From the NCBI RefSeq assembly GCF_910594005.1, contig NC_057828.1:5158235-5222234 (forward strand): a DNA stretch of 64,000 nt, read 5' to 3'. Below, one piece after another: positions 33,416 through 47,089 of this stretch. The position numbers were made by a program, and so were the translations under genes. The notes beneath the pieces are model-generated. The model was given only the letters and a program-made list of their open reading frames with translations. It made no database searches and had not been told where the DNA came from. This DNA comes from Cervus elaphus. Lineage: Eukaryota > Chordata > Mammalia > Artiodactyla > Cervidae. Within the stretch, counting starts at the first letter, position 1. Each line of letters begins with the position of its first letter.

Positions 33416-35908
33416 TATGTACAGAAGTGTGAAAAATTAAGGCTTAGAAATGAGGTGCAGAGAGAAAAATGAGGAGGTAAAAGAGACAGGTACTGGCTGT
33501 TTTTCCCATAGTTTCTGGCAGTGCAGTGCTTCAGAAATAATCCAGAAAACATGCTTTTCTGCCACTTCCTACAGACCTCTCCCCAAGAAACAATCACCAT
33601 GGTTCTCCCAGGTTTTTCTTTGGAGGTATGGCAGTGATGTTTAAAATGCTGTGCGTGGGAGTTTAGAATTGAATGGGTGTGAGGAGAACCTGAGTTCTGT
33701 ATAGTTGATCTCAGCTTCTGCCTAGAGGGTGGGTGATTCCTGCGGTGACAGCTGGTTTCTCTTCTGTCCGCAGCAGAAAAACCCTGGGCCTGTGTCCTGG
33801 AGAGCGAGGGCGATGGGCCTCCAGTCCGCCAACCCCACAGCCCCCGAGGGGCCGGAGGCCGGGGTCTGTGCTGAGGGTGGGCCCTTGGGACTGAACGGTG
33901 GCTTCTCTGTGCGGCTCGGGTCTCCTTCCCGGCCTTCCAGCTTTCTCTTTCCCCTGGGAAGAGAAGCACGTGGGAGCAGAGAAGGGTCGCTCAGTCGTGA
34001 CCTCCACGTTTTAGGTCAGGCACCGAGGCACAAGCTGGGAGAGAGAGGTGACACACCCTTCCCACCCTCTCAGAAGAATACACAGTACCTTGCACTTTCT
34101 CTCTCTTGAGACGCATAAACCACCACCAGCTGGGCTGACTCACCTCTCTGCCTGCCCGTTGTCTCGTTCAACAATGGGCCTTGTGTCCATCTGAGCCCTT
34201 TTGAATAAATACTCTTTATAACTGAGATTTTTGGGAGCTTAGTCTGCCGTGGGGGTTCTAGGACATGTCGGCTTCTTTGTCTTTAATGTACTCCTAAGGA
34301 ACCACTGCTCAGCCTGAGTACGTGCGCTGGGACGCACTGACAGGAGCCCTGGAGTCTGCCGGCCTCAGTCTGCTCCAGCAGTCCGGACGGCGCCCCGTGT
34401 TGGGCCGTCTCCTCCTGCCCTGCGGGGACAGTGCGATGCTGGTGACAGCTGGTTTGACAAGCCCAGAGACCGTGCCCGCTCTGCTCCTTTGACCTCAAGG
34501 TGCTGCCAAGACTGATTTCTGTCCCAAGTTGCTGATTTTCCCCGCAAGATTGTATCAGCTAACCCAGGCTGTCAGTCAGGACTTTGACCTCTCCTGGGGC
34601 AGCAGGGGGTGCTTCCCTTGTGGAATCAGCAGCAGCTTCCCCTCTGCCTCTCTCTTCCCCTTGGGGACTATTCTCATTGATAGCCTTTCTGAGCCACAGT
34701 GCCATCTGGGAGGCATTCTGTTACAGTCCGAGATGGAAAGAATCGAACCGTCTGTGTGATTTGCTCTTGTTAAAACTGCCCTAACTTTATTTTTAATCCG
34801 ATTAATATGCCCATCGGCAGGTGGGGTTTTTTCCTCCTACTAAGGATGTAACCATCTGAAAGGAACTAGAATAAGGTGGAGAAAGAGGAACAGTAGAATC
34901 CTTCAGCATCTTTTGTATTCCAACCAGCTGTTTCTGCAAGGTGGCTCTCTGTTCTTTAGATACCATCTGGTGACTGGCGTATTTATCAGTCAGCACACAC
35001 TTTCAGCTCAGTTGTGTATGTGCATGGGTGTGGGTGTGAGATACCACACAGTAATCTTCCACTCTCTCCCTCTTGGGCTGCTTATGCCTGATGGCGCATT
35101 TCTATGTTCGTATTTGTTACTTCACATTTGCCTGGGCGAGTGGAGAAGGTAGGAGGCTGTGTTGCCCCATCCAGTAGCCAGAAAATACTCCCTACTTCTA
35201 CCAAAAGCTTTTCCCGTGTGTCTGGTGCCCTGGTGGCCAAGGATAAATAAACCTTGCTTTTGATCATCCTCCAGCATCTGAACCTTGAATGCTGACTCCT
35301 TGGTGCTGGTGAGAGGTCCTTACCATCCTGACTTGGACCTTAAATCTTGTTCTACAGGAGTATCCTTTCCCCCCAGAGCTCCCTGAGAAGAGAGAATTGA
35401 ATGAAAGTTCTCTGTACAAGTGGCAGAAACAGGTGTCCCTTCAGAGGTACCTCAGAGGTCATTTCCTACAGCCCTCCAGCCAGGAGTTTCTGGGATCCAT
35501 GTGGGATGGCTCTGCACCCATGGCGGGCTTGGGAGTGGAGGGTGATCGCCTTGAGACTGTCTACCCACGACCCCGTGTCTTGGTCCTGATGATACCTGCA
35601 TCTGGTGGGCGCTGGAGGGGAGACAGGGAACCTAAGGAATGTTGCTGGCTGGAGCCAGCTTTGACAGGAAGGCAGAGGACAAAACGTCTTTGTCTCTTCT
35701 CAGAGCCAGTGGTGCAGAGGTGAGAAAACCCAGAATTGGGGCTTCCCCTTGTTGAGCTGGGGCAGAGGCATGTAGTGGCGAGAAGCCTACATTTCCCTCT
35801 TTAAAGGAGCTAACTATACTCCTTACTTCAGTCTTTCTCTTGTGGGTTCAAATTTGCAGACTCTGTAACATACTCTTTTCCTTCTTGAGAAAAGTTGCAG
35901 TGGCTCTT
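33416..35908. other. Unique intron
   Basis: Single-copy DNA with a GC-rich patch near 33770-33960. No coding exon or repeat family is recognised. Confidence 0.4.
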
Positions 35909-35909
35909 T

Positions 35910-35933
35910 CCCCCCCCCCCCCCCCTTTTTTTT
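35910..35933 (+). repeat. C run followed by T run
   Basis: About sixteen C are followed by eight T. A second C run lies near 36173-36181. Length is likely unstable and sensitive to sequencing error. Confidence 0.75.
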
Positions 35934-36248
35934 AAAGCAGATTTGGGGGGTTGGGAAAGGAAAACTTTGAAAGTAAAATAATAAAAAACTGGCCACTCTG
36001 CCGTTACAGGCACATAAATAGCTACACCATCGTGGGGCTGCACACTGTCTTTGCCATAGCAACCTCAGCGAATGTTTATAGCAGCCTATCGCCCCAGCTG
36101 GAAAACAGCAGCTGCTGCGGCTCACCCGCCACACCCATGCCACCGCCTCAGCCTCAGAGCAGTGGGCACGCCCCCCCCCCCGGCCCCCCGAGGTGTGGCA
36201 GGGCCGTGGGAAATGGCAGCGCCAAGGCAGCATGGGATCCAGATGTGC

Positions 36249-36439
36249 AGCCGTGTCGGACTCTGCAACCCCGTGGGCTGTAGCCCTCCAGGCTCCTCTG
36301 TCCATGGAATCTTCCGGCAAGAACACTGGAGTGGGTTGCCATTTCCTGCTCCAGGGGATCTTCCTGACCCAGGGATCGAACCCGAGGCTCCTGCATCTCC
36401 TGCACTGGCAGGAACCCACTCTGCCACCTAGGAAGCCCT
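36249..36439 (-). repeat. Bov-tA SINE
   Basis: Antisense copy from gccgtgtcggactctgcaac to ccacctaggaagccct. It is flanked by a perfect duplication cagatgtgc at 36240-36248 and 36440-36448. The long open frames across it come from the SINE. Confidence 0.93.
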
Positions 36440-36448
36440 CAGATGTGC

Positions 36449-37059
36449 CGAGGAGCGGTAACATCCTGAGAACCCGAAGTGAGGGGTGGGTGTCTTTCCT
36501 GCCCGTTTCTTCCCTTTCCCTGCCCCATCTCTCACTCCTGCAAAGTCGGCACCAGAGTGCAGAGGGTGCTTAGCTGCACATGAACCCGAAAGGGGTCCGG
36601 GTTCTGAACCTCACGAGGCAGCTTGTTTTAACTGTCTAAATAAATCCTGGCTTCTGTTGCAGCCTATTCAGGGAGGTCCTCTCAAGTCTGTTTTCTCAAG
36701 GACTCACAGGACAGGGGCTTCCCTTGGGAAGATCATGGGTCTCTCTGGGAACGAGGCTGCCCTGAGATGAGCGGAAGCAGAGATCAACATTCTGGAAGGA
36801 CTAAAGGAGGGTGAGATGGGACAAGAGCCTCCTGCGACTCCCCGTCAACCTGGATCCAAGGACAGCGTTGGGCCTGGGCCTCCGCTGGGAGCCTCGGTTG
36901 CTTTACCTTGGTGTCTCTGGCGAGTCTCACCAGGCTGTAAACTCTGCATCCTTCTCGAGTGTGGTGCCCAGACCAGCAGCAGCCCCTTGTCAGGGAGCGT
37001 GTTTCAACACCCGCCTGCCTACTTCCTGAGCCCGCAACTCTGGGAACCCTTCCGGAAGT
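36449..37059. other. Unique intron
   Basis: No repeat or gene recognised between a SINE and an L1 fragment. Confidence 0.4.
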
Positions 37060-37262
37060 CTTTTTTTCTTTTAATTTATTTGCAGGGAAGCAATGGAAAC
37101 ACAGACATAGAGAACAGACTTACGGCCACGGGTCAAGGAGAAAGGAGAGGGTGGAATGTGGAGAGAGTAACATGAAAACCTACACTACTGTATGTAAAAT
37201 GGATAGCCATTAGGAATTTGCTCTAAGACCCAGGGAACTCAAACCGGGGCTCTGTAACTTCC
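37060..37262 (+). repeat. Ruminant L1 3' fragment, sense
   Basis: Sense text tttatttgcagggaagcaat, acacagacatagagaac, tgtaaaatggatagcc and acccagggaactcaaacc matches a bovine-lineage L1 3' region. It lacks the terminal tail. Confidence 0.7.
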
Positions 37263-38784
37263 CCGGAGTCTTGATGCTCACTCAGGTTTCAGAACTGCTG
37301 CTCCAAGGCACAAGTGCACAAAAGTGTGATCTGCCCAATTTCTGAAGACCTGCACTGACTTAGGGGCTCCTGTCTGTACAATGTGTAAACAAAGAAGAGT
37401 GAAACTGGGGTAGTAAGATGACTTATTCAGGAGTGCTCCCGGATCTTTGTCCTGATAAATGCCATCTTCTCGGCATGGAGCCCTTGCCCGTTTGTCTGGA
37501 GCTTCCAGGAACTAGCTGGGCTGAGAGGCCTGGATTAGACAGGGCCTGGGGTGGCTGTCTATACTGGCAAGACTGTCATGAAGCGGACGGAGGCAACAGG
37601 AGTGCCAGCCAGGCAGTGTGGTACTCCGGGGCACACAGGATTGTTGTTTTGCTTCCTCTCCTCCTGAGCCCCTGGGACAGCTGCCCACAGCACATCCTTC
37701 TGGTGGATGACACGTGACCTCCCTCGCACCCTGAGGCTTCCATCAGAGCCTGAGATCTAGGAGCAATGAGATGCTGACCCACTCCAGTAGCCAAGGGAGA
37801 CTGACCCTCCTGTCCCTCTCCGTGAGCATGGCATGGTTTTCCTGAAATTTGTTCGTAAAAATAACACAGGATACAATCCAGCTGCTAAATAGCAACCCCC
37901 CACTTTAGCAAACCCCCCCCTTTTCCCATGGGACCAAAATGTGGAAAAACCACCTCAGCCCCAAGAAAGGCAGTCTGTTGCTCACGAGTGTGTGTGTCCT
38001 GGGTCTGCAACAGCTGCTGCCCAAGGCTCTGCCTCCTGTCTGCTGACCTAGTGCCTAACTGTCCCGGTTTCGAGCAGCTGCTCCTTGCTTAGTGTAAGAG
38101 GAAGGTGCCCTTCTAACCCACATCCTGCGCATTTCCCACCATCTGGCCAGCACTCCTTGCATCAGACAACAGACCTTCCGGATGGGACGGTTACTCCCAT
38201 CTGAACTCAGCTCTCGTCCTCCTTAATCCACTGAAGGGGGTTGCTGTTCCATCCTCGGCATTTTTTGTTTCCTGAGCTCCAGCTTTCTGTGAACACTCCC
38301 TCAACAAGCCCTGAGTCACAGGCAGCCACAGGAGTGGCCCAGGCCAGTATGACTCACAGTATTTGGAAATAGGGTATATTCCCTATGGCTCTAGGCCCAA
38401 GGGGCTGCCCATTTTCATTTTGATCTATCGATGCTAGTTTTAGGATGAATCCAGGAGGGTAACAGTACCCTGCTAGGTACATTTCAGCTTCAGTTTCCCA
38501 ACCCATGTCATGAAACTTTCTGTCTTCATCTTGATGGTTCTGGGGTCTCTGACAGGGGCTGGATCAATAGATCAGATATCAGGAACAGAGTATCATCAGC
38601 CTTGGGCCAACTCTCAGTATCACTGTTTAGAGAAAGCTTGTGCTATCTGTGGGCCTGACCTTCTCCCTGCCATCTGAAGGCATCTGGCCAGAACTGGTAA
38701 GTTTTGTCCTCATTGTCATAGCATGTCTTAGACAGTACAGTCTCTCCAGGTCTGAAAGGCTTCAGTATTGTAGTGTGTTTTATC
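37263..38784. other. Unique intron
   Basis: No exon, RNA gene or clear repeat is seen. A short run of seven C lies near 37914-37920. Confidence 0.4.
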
Positions 38785-39200
38785 TTTTTCCGATTTCAGG
38801 TGCAGACTATTGAGTCAATCATGCTGTGGATTCATGGTGCAGTATTATCTTGATCCATGCAAGGCCCTTCCTGTGCTCACTGTTTCCCACATCTCACATC
38901 TTTTCCCTTCCCTCCCTGTGAGCAGCATTCTAATGTGATATGTGTCTTTTTGTTTATATATCCCTTAAAATGTATAGTTTTGCTTTAGATGCATATGTTT
39001 CAAGTTTTTGTCAAAGTACCTTTTTTTACCTGCAGTAAGCACTGTTTTTAAGATCAGCAATATTGTGTGTACATCTGATCTGTGTTTCTAACTGTTGCAT
39101 AATATTCTGTATTATCTAGCTCATGTATTTTTTCTGCCCATCAGTGAGAGAGGGGATCCCACGTTGCCTTCAACTCTGTCACCACAAATAATGCATAGAC
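38785..39200 (-). repeat. Possible old LINE relic
   Basis: AT-rich text such as tgttgcataatattctgtat and catgtattttttctgccc resembles antisense L1 3' ends but is strongly diverged. Assignment is tentative. Confidence 0.35.
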
Positions 39201-39342
39201 TTAGTTTGGTCAAGTACAAGGTGGCTCCAAGGAGGAGGGGGAAGTTCTGAATCCCTGAGACCCAGGGCTTGAGGGCACCACATCTTCTCTACGTAGATGC
39301 TTTGATTCTAGCACTGCATTTGTGCTGCTGAATTGAAGATCT

Positions 39343-39564
39343 TCTCAGGTAGCTCACCTGGTGGTTCAAATGGTAAAGAATCTGCCTGCAATGCAGGAGA
39401 CCTGGGCTCAATCCCTGGGTGGGGAAGATTCCCTGAGAGAAGGAAATGGCACTCCACTCCAGTTTTCTTGCCTAGGAAATCCCGTGGACAGAGGAGCCTG
39501 GCGGGCCACAGTCCATGGGGTCTCAGAGTCAGACACAACTGAGTGACCACCACTTTCACTTTCT
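39343..39564 (+). repeat. Bov-tA SINE
   Basis: Sense copy with the head caaatggtaaagaatctgcc, then gcaatgcaggagacctggg and the end agtcagacacaactgagtg. It is bracketed by ttctcagg-like repeats. Confidence 0.9.
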
Positions 39565-42399
39565 CAGGGCAGCAGGCTTGTGGGGAGGGAGCGGGTAAGC
39601 CAGGAGGCCTCACGTAAGCCCCCTCCTCACCAGCAAGTGATGTCTCTGCTTTAGGAAGGGAGTACCCACCAGAACCCAGGTCCCAGCTGCTGGCAGAGAA
39701 TTAGCATCGGGTTCCAGCATCACAGGCGGCAGTGTGCCATGCTGTGGTCAGTATGGAGGAGGCCTCATTTGGTGCCTCAGCCCTCCCTGGGCTTCCTGGC
39801 ACCAACCTGGCTGTTGCTGGCGATGAGAGGGAGCGCCACCCGCCACCTGAACTCCCACCAGCATCCTCTGCCCCGACCTTCTGCCTCCACAGGGCTGCGG
39901 AGGCTGGAGGAGGGTGTGCACACAGGTCTGCTTGGCAAGCCAGTGGGCACTAGGGCAGGGGGAGGGTAGGAGAGCCCCGAACCACAAGCAGGGCGGCTGC
40001 TCGGCCCGAGTGGTGAGAACAGGCGGGTGCGGGTGGGCCCGCCTCTGGTCATGGGAGTAAGAGGCCTGTCGTCACGAGGATGGAGCAAAGCAGCCTCCGC
40101 GTGGTGTTCAGACCTTCCGAGGAGGGCCAGCCAAGGATGTCTCACGCAGGGCAGCCTGCCATGTGCAGGTGCTTGCCAGCTTTCATGAAAGGCCTCTTAG
40201 AGGTATGCCAGCGACGAGACAAAGAGTGAAGCTTCAGACACTGCAGGGAACTGCCCCTGTGGGAGTCAGAAGAGAAGAGGTGTCTCTGTGCCTCTCCCCA
40301 TCCCAGGGCTGATGCCCCGAGTGTGAGGTGATGGAGTGCAGGGAGCCCTCAGCCCCCTCCTTCAGCCTCTGAGTGGGAACTGGATGTACTTGGAGTCCCA
40401 GAGCCAAGGGCATTCTGGCCGGGGCATGTGTTTGTGGGGGCAGGGCTGGAGGGGAGGGTGTCAGCCCCTCATAAGCTGTGACCTACTGCTGTGGTTGCCC
40501 AGGAAGCTGAAACAGGTAAGGAGGTGTTTCCCTGATGTACGGTAGAGCCTTTAGGGGCTCTGGGCCAGGGGTGGATAGTTAGGCATTTATGGGCTTCTCA
40601 TCAAGCTTTAGGAAGTAAATCTGTAGCTTTGTTTCCATTTTTGTAGAGGATTGACCTTGTATTTGAGGCAGGGTGGCTTTGGACTCAAGCTAGGACACAA
40701 ATCCTTGTTCTCAGAATCTGTATTTCCCTCCTATAAAATGGTGTGCCCTCCTTACAAGGCTGTTAATGAAGCTTCAGAGAAACAATATGTGGAATAATGA
40801 GAATAACTACTATGTATGGACCAACCGCTACAAAACAGCTGCTATGCTAGGCTGCTGTTCATGGATCAGTAATAACACGTGTGTACTTACGTGAATCATT
40901 TCTCTCTGAATGGGAAAGGGTGGGCCTGAAGCCGGTTTTGTGCTCAGTTTGGTGCGTTGTGAGGTGTCACGAGCCTGTTCTGTGCCCACCTCCCCGCCCC
41001 CGCCCCATTCTAGCAGCTGCCCACAGCCCAGAGGCCGGAGCTGAGCTCCTTACCATGCCCGGCAGGTCTCGCTGTGGTCTCCAGCCTGCAGCCTGGGCCC
41101 GCGGCCCCCTGCCGTTCCCTTTCTCCTGCTTCCATTCCTGCTTCATTTCCCATGCATCTCGCCAGATTCATTAGCAGCCTTTGGCAGCGGAAATTCAGGG
41201 AGTGGGTTCCTTTCAGATCCTCAAAATACCCTACTCTGTCCCCTACATAGGAAGTTACCTTTTTCCTTGTGTTCTGAGGATGCGCCCCAGGAAGGTTTCT
41301 ACGAGTAAGGGATTTCTTGACAAAATTGGAGGAAACAGCGTCTGTGGCTTAAGACTTGAGGTTTTTATCTCTGGCAGCTCCTCACTTTGGAACTTGCTAG
41401 GGAGGTTAGCTGCAAATTGAGTTATCAGGAAGTGTAGGGTGCTCTGCTTCTCAGGTATGTGTAGGAACTGGAGAGGATATCTGATCCTCACTGTCTGGAA
41501 TGTGAGGGAGCTGGTTCTGAAAGAGAAAGAGCAAGTGTGAGAGTCAGTACTTCCTCTAAGTGGTGGTAAAGAACCTGTTAGATATTTGTCAGAAAATGAA
41601 GAGGCCCAGATTGGAGGGGAGGAGTAAAGGCCTCTGTGCAGTAAAGGCCACTGACTTGCCAAAGAACAAGTCATTTTTTATGGCTTTGAATCTCAGCGTC
41701 TTCATCTGTACGGTGGGAGTCACAGCCGTCCTACCTAAAATCGGTATGCCAAATCCTCTCACAAATTGTACAACAGATGTGACAGAACTTTAGGAGGAAA
41801 AAAATTAAAATGATTTAATGGTCATGTAAGTAGTAGGATTTCTTGACCCCGCAGGAAGGGCTGAAAATTCCCTCTTCCATCCTGTCGTCATTAGGCTGGC
41901 AAAATGCTAGAAACAGGGAGTGAGAACATGTCTTACCCAGAAAGCCCCGAGTGGAATGACTAATCCTGACCTGACGGGAGGTGGTGGCCTCCCGGGCATC
42001 AGAGCATTGTGTCCGGGGCTGAGGCTGCGTGAGCACTTAGAGATCATTCTTTGCCAGTTGCCTAATAAGGCTAGGGGCCAGGCAAGCTCAGTTGCAGAGA
42101 GAGAGTATTGGCTCCTGCTATGCCTCCGAATTCCAGAAGCACTTTCGCAGAGAGCCTGGCTATAAAGGGGCCCCAAGTGGGCAGCGCCCCTTTGACTTCG
42201 TGTCAGCAGCTTAGTGCCTGACCTGTGTGTATATCTCAAGGGCAGCCTGAGGCAGACAGGCTTCACTCTTTTCTACTTGCCCCATGTGTTCTGATCTTAA
42301 CTGACCTTTTCGCATTGGTTGTTGTGTGAGTGGAAGACTCTCTCCTCTCTGATCTCTTCAGACTGCCCCTACTTCTCTAGAGGTCCAAGGCTGCATTGT
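39565..42399. other. Unique intron with MIR pieces
   Basis: Mostly single-copy. MIR-like pieces lie at about 40665-40855 (+), seen as ctcctataaaatggtgtg, and at 41640-41800 (+), seen as tcttcatctgtacggtggg. GC-rich patches near 39840-40060 and 41000-41100 are short and not CpG-dense enough to call islands. No exon is supported. Confidence 0.4.
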
Positions 42400-45300
42400 A
42401 GTAGTTGTTCCATTGCCAAGTCACAGCCAACTCCCTGCCACTCATGGACTGCAGCACGCCAGGCTCCTCTGTCCTCCAGTATCTCCCAGAGTTTGCTCAA
42501 ATTCACATCACTGGGTCAGTGATGCTATCTAACCAACTCATCCTCTGCCACACCCTTCTCCTTTTGCCTTCAATCTTTCCCAGCATCAGGGTCTTTACCA
42601 ATGACTCAGCTCTTCACATCAGTGGTCAAGGTATTATATATAGCTTCAGCGTTAGTCCTTCCAATGAATACTCAGGGTTGATTTCCTTTAGGATTGACTG
42701 GCTTGATCTCCTTTCAGTCCAACGGACTCTCAAGAGTCTTCTACAACATCACAGTCTGAAAGCATCGGTTCTTCAACACTCAGTCTTCTTTCTGGTTCAA
42801 CTCTGACACCTACATGCCTACTGGAAAAATCATACCTTTGACGTTACATACAGACCTTCATCAGCAAAGTGACATCTCCACTTTTAATACACTAATTTCA
42901 TGGCTGCAATCACCATCCACAGTGATTTTGGAGCCCAAGAAAAGAAAATCTGTCACTGCTCCCCCACGTTTTCCCCTTCTATTCACCATGAAGTGATGGA
43001 GCTGGATGCCAGGATCTTAGTTTTTTGAATGTTGTTTCAAGCCAGGTTTTTCACTTTCATCAAGAAGCTCGTTAGTTCCTCTTCACTTTATGCTATTAGA
43101 GTGGTATCATCTGCATATCTGAGTTTATTGATATTTCTCCTGACAATCTTGATTCCAACTTGTGATTCATCCAGCCTGATATTTCGCTTGATGTACTCCA
43201 CATATAAGTTAAAAAAGCAAGGTGGCCACAGGACTGGAAAATGTCAGTTTTTCATTCCAATCCCAAAGAAAGGCAATGTCAAGAATGTTCAAACTACCAC
43301 ACAATTGCACTCATTTCACACGCTAGCAAAGTAACGCTCACAATTCTCCAAGCTAGGCTTCAACACTACATGAACCGAGCTGAATTTAGAAAAGGCAGAG
43401 GAACCAGAGATTAAATTGCTGACATCCGTTGGATGATAGAAAAAGCAAGATATTTCTAGAAAAACATCTACTTCTGCTTCACTGACCATGCTAAAGCCTT
43501 TGACTGTGTGGATCACAACAAACTGTGGAAAATTCTTAAAGAGATGGGAATACCAGACCACCTTACCTGTCTCCTGAGAAGCCTGTATGTGAGTCAAGAA
43601 GCAACAGTTAGAACCAGACATGGAACAACAGACTGGTTCCAAATCGGGAAAGGATTACATCAAGGATGTATATTGTCACCCTGCTTATTTAAGTTCTGTG
43701 TAGATTACATCATGCAAAATGCCAGGGTGGATGAAGCACAAGCTCAGTCAGAATTGCAGGGAGAAATATCAATAACCTCAGATATGCAGATGACACCACC
43801 CTTATGGCAGAAAACAAAGAGGAGCTAAAGAGCCCCTTGATGAGTGAAAGAGGAGAGTGAAAAAGCTGACTTAAAACTCAACATTCAAAAAACTGAGATC
43901 ATGGCATTCAGTCCCATCAGTTCATGGCAAATAGATGGGGAAACAATGGAAACAGTGACAGACTTTATTTTCTTCTCCAAAATCACTGTAAATGGTGACT
44001 ACAGTCATGAAATTAAAAGACACTTGCTCCTTGGAAAAAAAAGCTGTGACAAACCTAGACAGTGTACTAAAAAGCAGAGACATTGCTTTGCCAGCAAAGG
44101 TCCATCTAGTCAAAGCTATGGTTTTTCCAATTGTTACGTATGGATGTTATATATGACTTGGACCATAAAGAAGCCTGAACACTGAAGAATTGATGCTTTT
44201 GAACTGTGGTGTTGGAGAAGACTCTTGAGAGTTCCTTGGACAGCGAGGAGATCAAACCAGTCAATCCTAAAGGAAATCAATCCTGAATATTCTTTGGAAG
44301 GATTGATGCTGAAGCTGAAGCTCCAACACTTTGCCTGATGCAAAGAACCGACTCATTGGAAAAGACCCTGATGCTGGGAAAGATTGAAGGCAGGAGGAGA
44401 AGGGGAAGACAGAGAATGAGATGGTTGGATGGCATCACCAACTCAATAGACATGAGTTTGAGCGTGCTCTGGGAGATGGCGAAGGACAGGGAAGCCTGGC
44501 GTGCTGCAGTCCATGGCGTCGCAAAGAGTTGGACACCACTGAGCAGCTGAGCATCAACAACAAAGCAAGGTGACAATTTACAGCCTTGTCATACTCCTTT
44601 CCCAGTTTTGAAACTGTCAATTTTTCCATGTCTGGTTCTAACTGTTGCTTCTTGACCCACATAAAAGTTTCTCAGGAGACAAGTAAGAGGGTCTGAGACT
44701 CCCATCTCTTTAAGAATTTTCCATGCTTGTTGTGGTCCACACAGTCAAAGGCTCTAGTGTAGTTAATGAAGCACAAGTAGATGCTTTTCTGGAATTCCTT
44801 TACTTTCTCCATGATCCAGTGAATGTTGGCAATTTGATCTCTGGCTCATCTGCCTTTTCTTAATCCAGTTTGTACATCTGGAAGTTCACAGTTCACATAC
44901 TGCTGAAGCCCAACTTGAAGGATTTGGGGCATAACCTTTCTATCGTGTGAAGTGAGTGCAGTGGTATGGTAGTTTGAACATTCTTTGGCATTGCCCTTCG
45001 TTTGGATCAGAATGAAAACTAACCTTTTCTGTTCCTGTGGCCACTGCTTTCCAAATTTGCTGGCATATTGAGTGCAACACTTTCACAGCATCATCTTTTA
45101 GGATTTTCTATAGCTCAGCTGGAATTCTGTCACCTCCACTAGTTTTGTTCATAGTAATTCTTCCTTCGGCCCTCTTGACTTCACACTGCAGGATGTCTGG
45201 CTCTGGGTAAGTGGCCTCACCATCATGGTTATCATTAAGACCTTTTCTGTATAGTGCATTCTTGCCACCTCTTTTTAATCTCTTCAGCTTCTGTTAGGGT

Positions 45301-46870
45301 CTTACTGTTCCTGTTCTTTGTCATGCCGCTCCTTGCATGAAATGGTCCCTTGATGTCGCTGATGTTCCTGAGGAGATCTCTAGTCTTCCCCATTCTATTG
45401 TTTTTCTCTATTTCTTGGCACTGTTCACTTAAGAAGGCCTTCTTATCTTCTCCTTGCTTTCCTTTGGAACTCTATACTCAGTTGGGCATATCTTTCTCTT
45501 TCTCTTTTGCTTTTCTCTTCTCTTCTTTTCTCAGCTATGTGTAAGGCCACTCAGACAACCATTTTGCCTTCTTACATTTCTTTTTCTTGGGGATGGTTTT
45601 GGTCACTGCCTCCTGTAGTGTTACAAACCTCTGTCCATAGTTCTTCAGGTACTTTGTCTACCAGCTCTAACCCCTTGAATTGATTTGTCACCTCCACTGT
45701 ATAATTATAAGGGATTTGATTTAGGTCATATATGAATGGCCTAGTAGCTTTCCGTGTTTTCTTTAATTTAAGCCTGGAATTTGCAATAAGGAGTTCATGG
45801 TTTGAGCCACTGGCAGCTCCAGGTCTTGTTTTATAGAGCTTCTCCATCTTTGGCTGCAAAGAACATGATCAGTCTGATTGTGATATTGACCATCAGGTGA
45901 TATCCATGTGTAGAGTCGTCTGTTGTATTGTTGAAAAAGGGTGGTTGCTATGACCAGTGTATTCTTTTGACAAAACTCTGTTTTGTGTGATTCATATTGT
46001 AGTCTAAGGCCAAACTTGCCTGTTATTCTGGGTATCTCTTGACTTCCTGCTTTTGGATTCCAATCCCCTGTGATGAAAAGGACATCTTTTTTTGGTGTTA
46101 GTTCTAGAAGATATTGTAGGCCTTCATAGAACCAGTCAACTTCAGCTTCTTCAGCATCAGTGGTTGGGGCATAGACTTGGATTACTCTGATGTTGAATGG
46201 TTTGCCTTGGAAATGAACCAAAATTATTCTGTTGTTTTTGAGGCTGCACCTAAGTACTGCATTTTGGACTCTTTTGTTGACTATGAGGGCTAATCCATTT
46301 CTTCTAAGGGATGCTTGCCCACAGTAGGAGATAAAATGGTCATCTAAATTAAATTTGCCCATTCCTATCCATTTTAGTTCACTGATTTCTAAGATGCTGA
46401 TGTTCAATCTTACCATCTCCTGTTTGACAACGTTCAAAGTTGATTCATGGATGTAACATTCGAGGTTCCTATGCTGTATTGTTCTTTACAGCATCGGACT
46501 TTACCTTCACCTCCAGACACAGCCACAGCTGAGCATCGTTTCTGCTTTGGCCTAGCTGCTTCATTCTTTCTGAAGCTTTGAGTAATTGCCCTCCACTCTT
46601 CCCCAGTAGCATATTGGACACTCTCTGACCTGGGGGGCTTATCTTCCCGTGTCATATCTTTTTGCCTTTCATACTGTTCATAGGGTTTTTGCGGCAGGAA
46701 TACTAGAATAGGTTGCTATTTCCTCCTCCAGTGGACCAGGTTTTGTCAGAACTCTTCACTATGACCTGTCTGTCTTGGGTGGCCCTGCACCATATAACTT
46801 ATAGCTTCATTCAGTTATGCAAGCCCCTTTACCACAACAAGGCTGTGATCCATGAAGTGGTTGTTGCTAA
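42400..46870 (-). repeat. Long BovB (RTE) LINE, interrupted by a second BovB
   Basis: A near full-length but decayed BovB on the - strand. Reading from right to left, 46870-44562 holds the 5' part and endonuclease and reverse-transcriptase regions; 43224-42400 holds the 3' end. A broken frame at 45763-46437 keeps marks of the APE-type endonuclease: ELKW, QVYAPT, GDWN and a final TDHV. Stops and frameshifts elsewhere rule out activity. The sequence joins exactly across the inserted copy at 43225-44561, so the two parts were once one element. Confidence 0.93.
43225..44561 (+). repeat. 5'-truncated BovB inserted into the opposite-strand BovB
   Basis: Sense BovB from ccacaggactggaaaatg to the terminal actgagcagctgagcatc and a short caacaaca tail. 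A remnant reverse transcriptase frame (43508-43828) carries GLHQGCILSPCLF. The following YADD region is present but in another frame, so a frameshift lies between. It is flanked by an 11-bp perfect duplication aaagcaaggtg at 43214-43224 and 44562-44572. Removing the insertion restores a continuous host BovB. Confidence 0.95.
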
Positions 46871-47089
46871 TGGTTATAACCTAGCTAATGATGCTGCTTG
46901 GAATTTTCCACTCGTTCAGGGGTGTGGGAGTTTGCTCTCACAAGAAAGATGGAGGGCCACATGGAGATTATTGCTCTTCTGCATAAAGGACTAGATAACA
47001 AAAGTTCATTAAGATCAAATTAACCTTTTCACATCACTTGAGTGTCCTATACAGGACACTGGTCATCTTTCATCTGAGATTTCCAGGTA

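Noticed and set aside
35823..36573. Long frames around 36.1-36.5 kb, up to 213 codons
   Set aside because: Most of their length is a Bov-tA SINE read in various frames, joined to GC-rich unique DNA.
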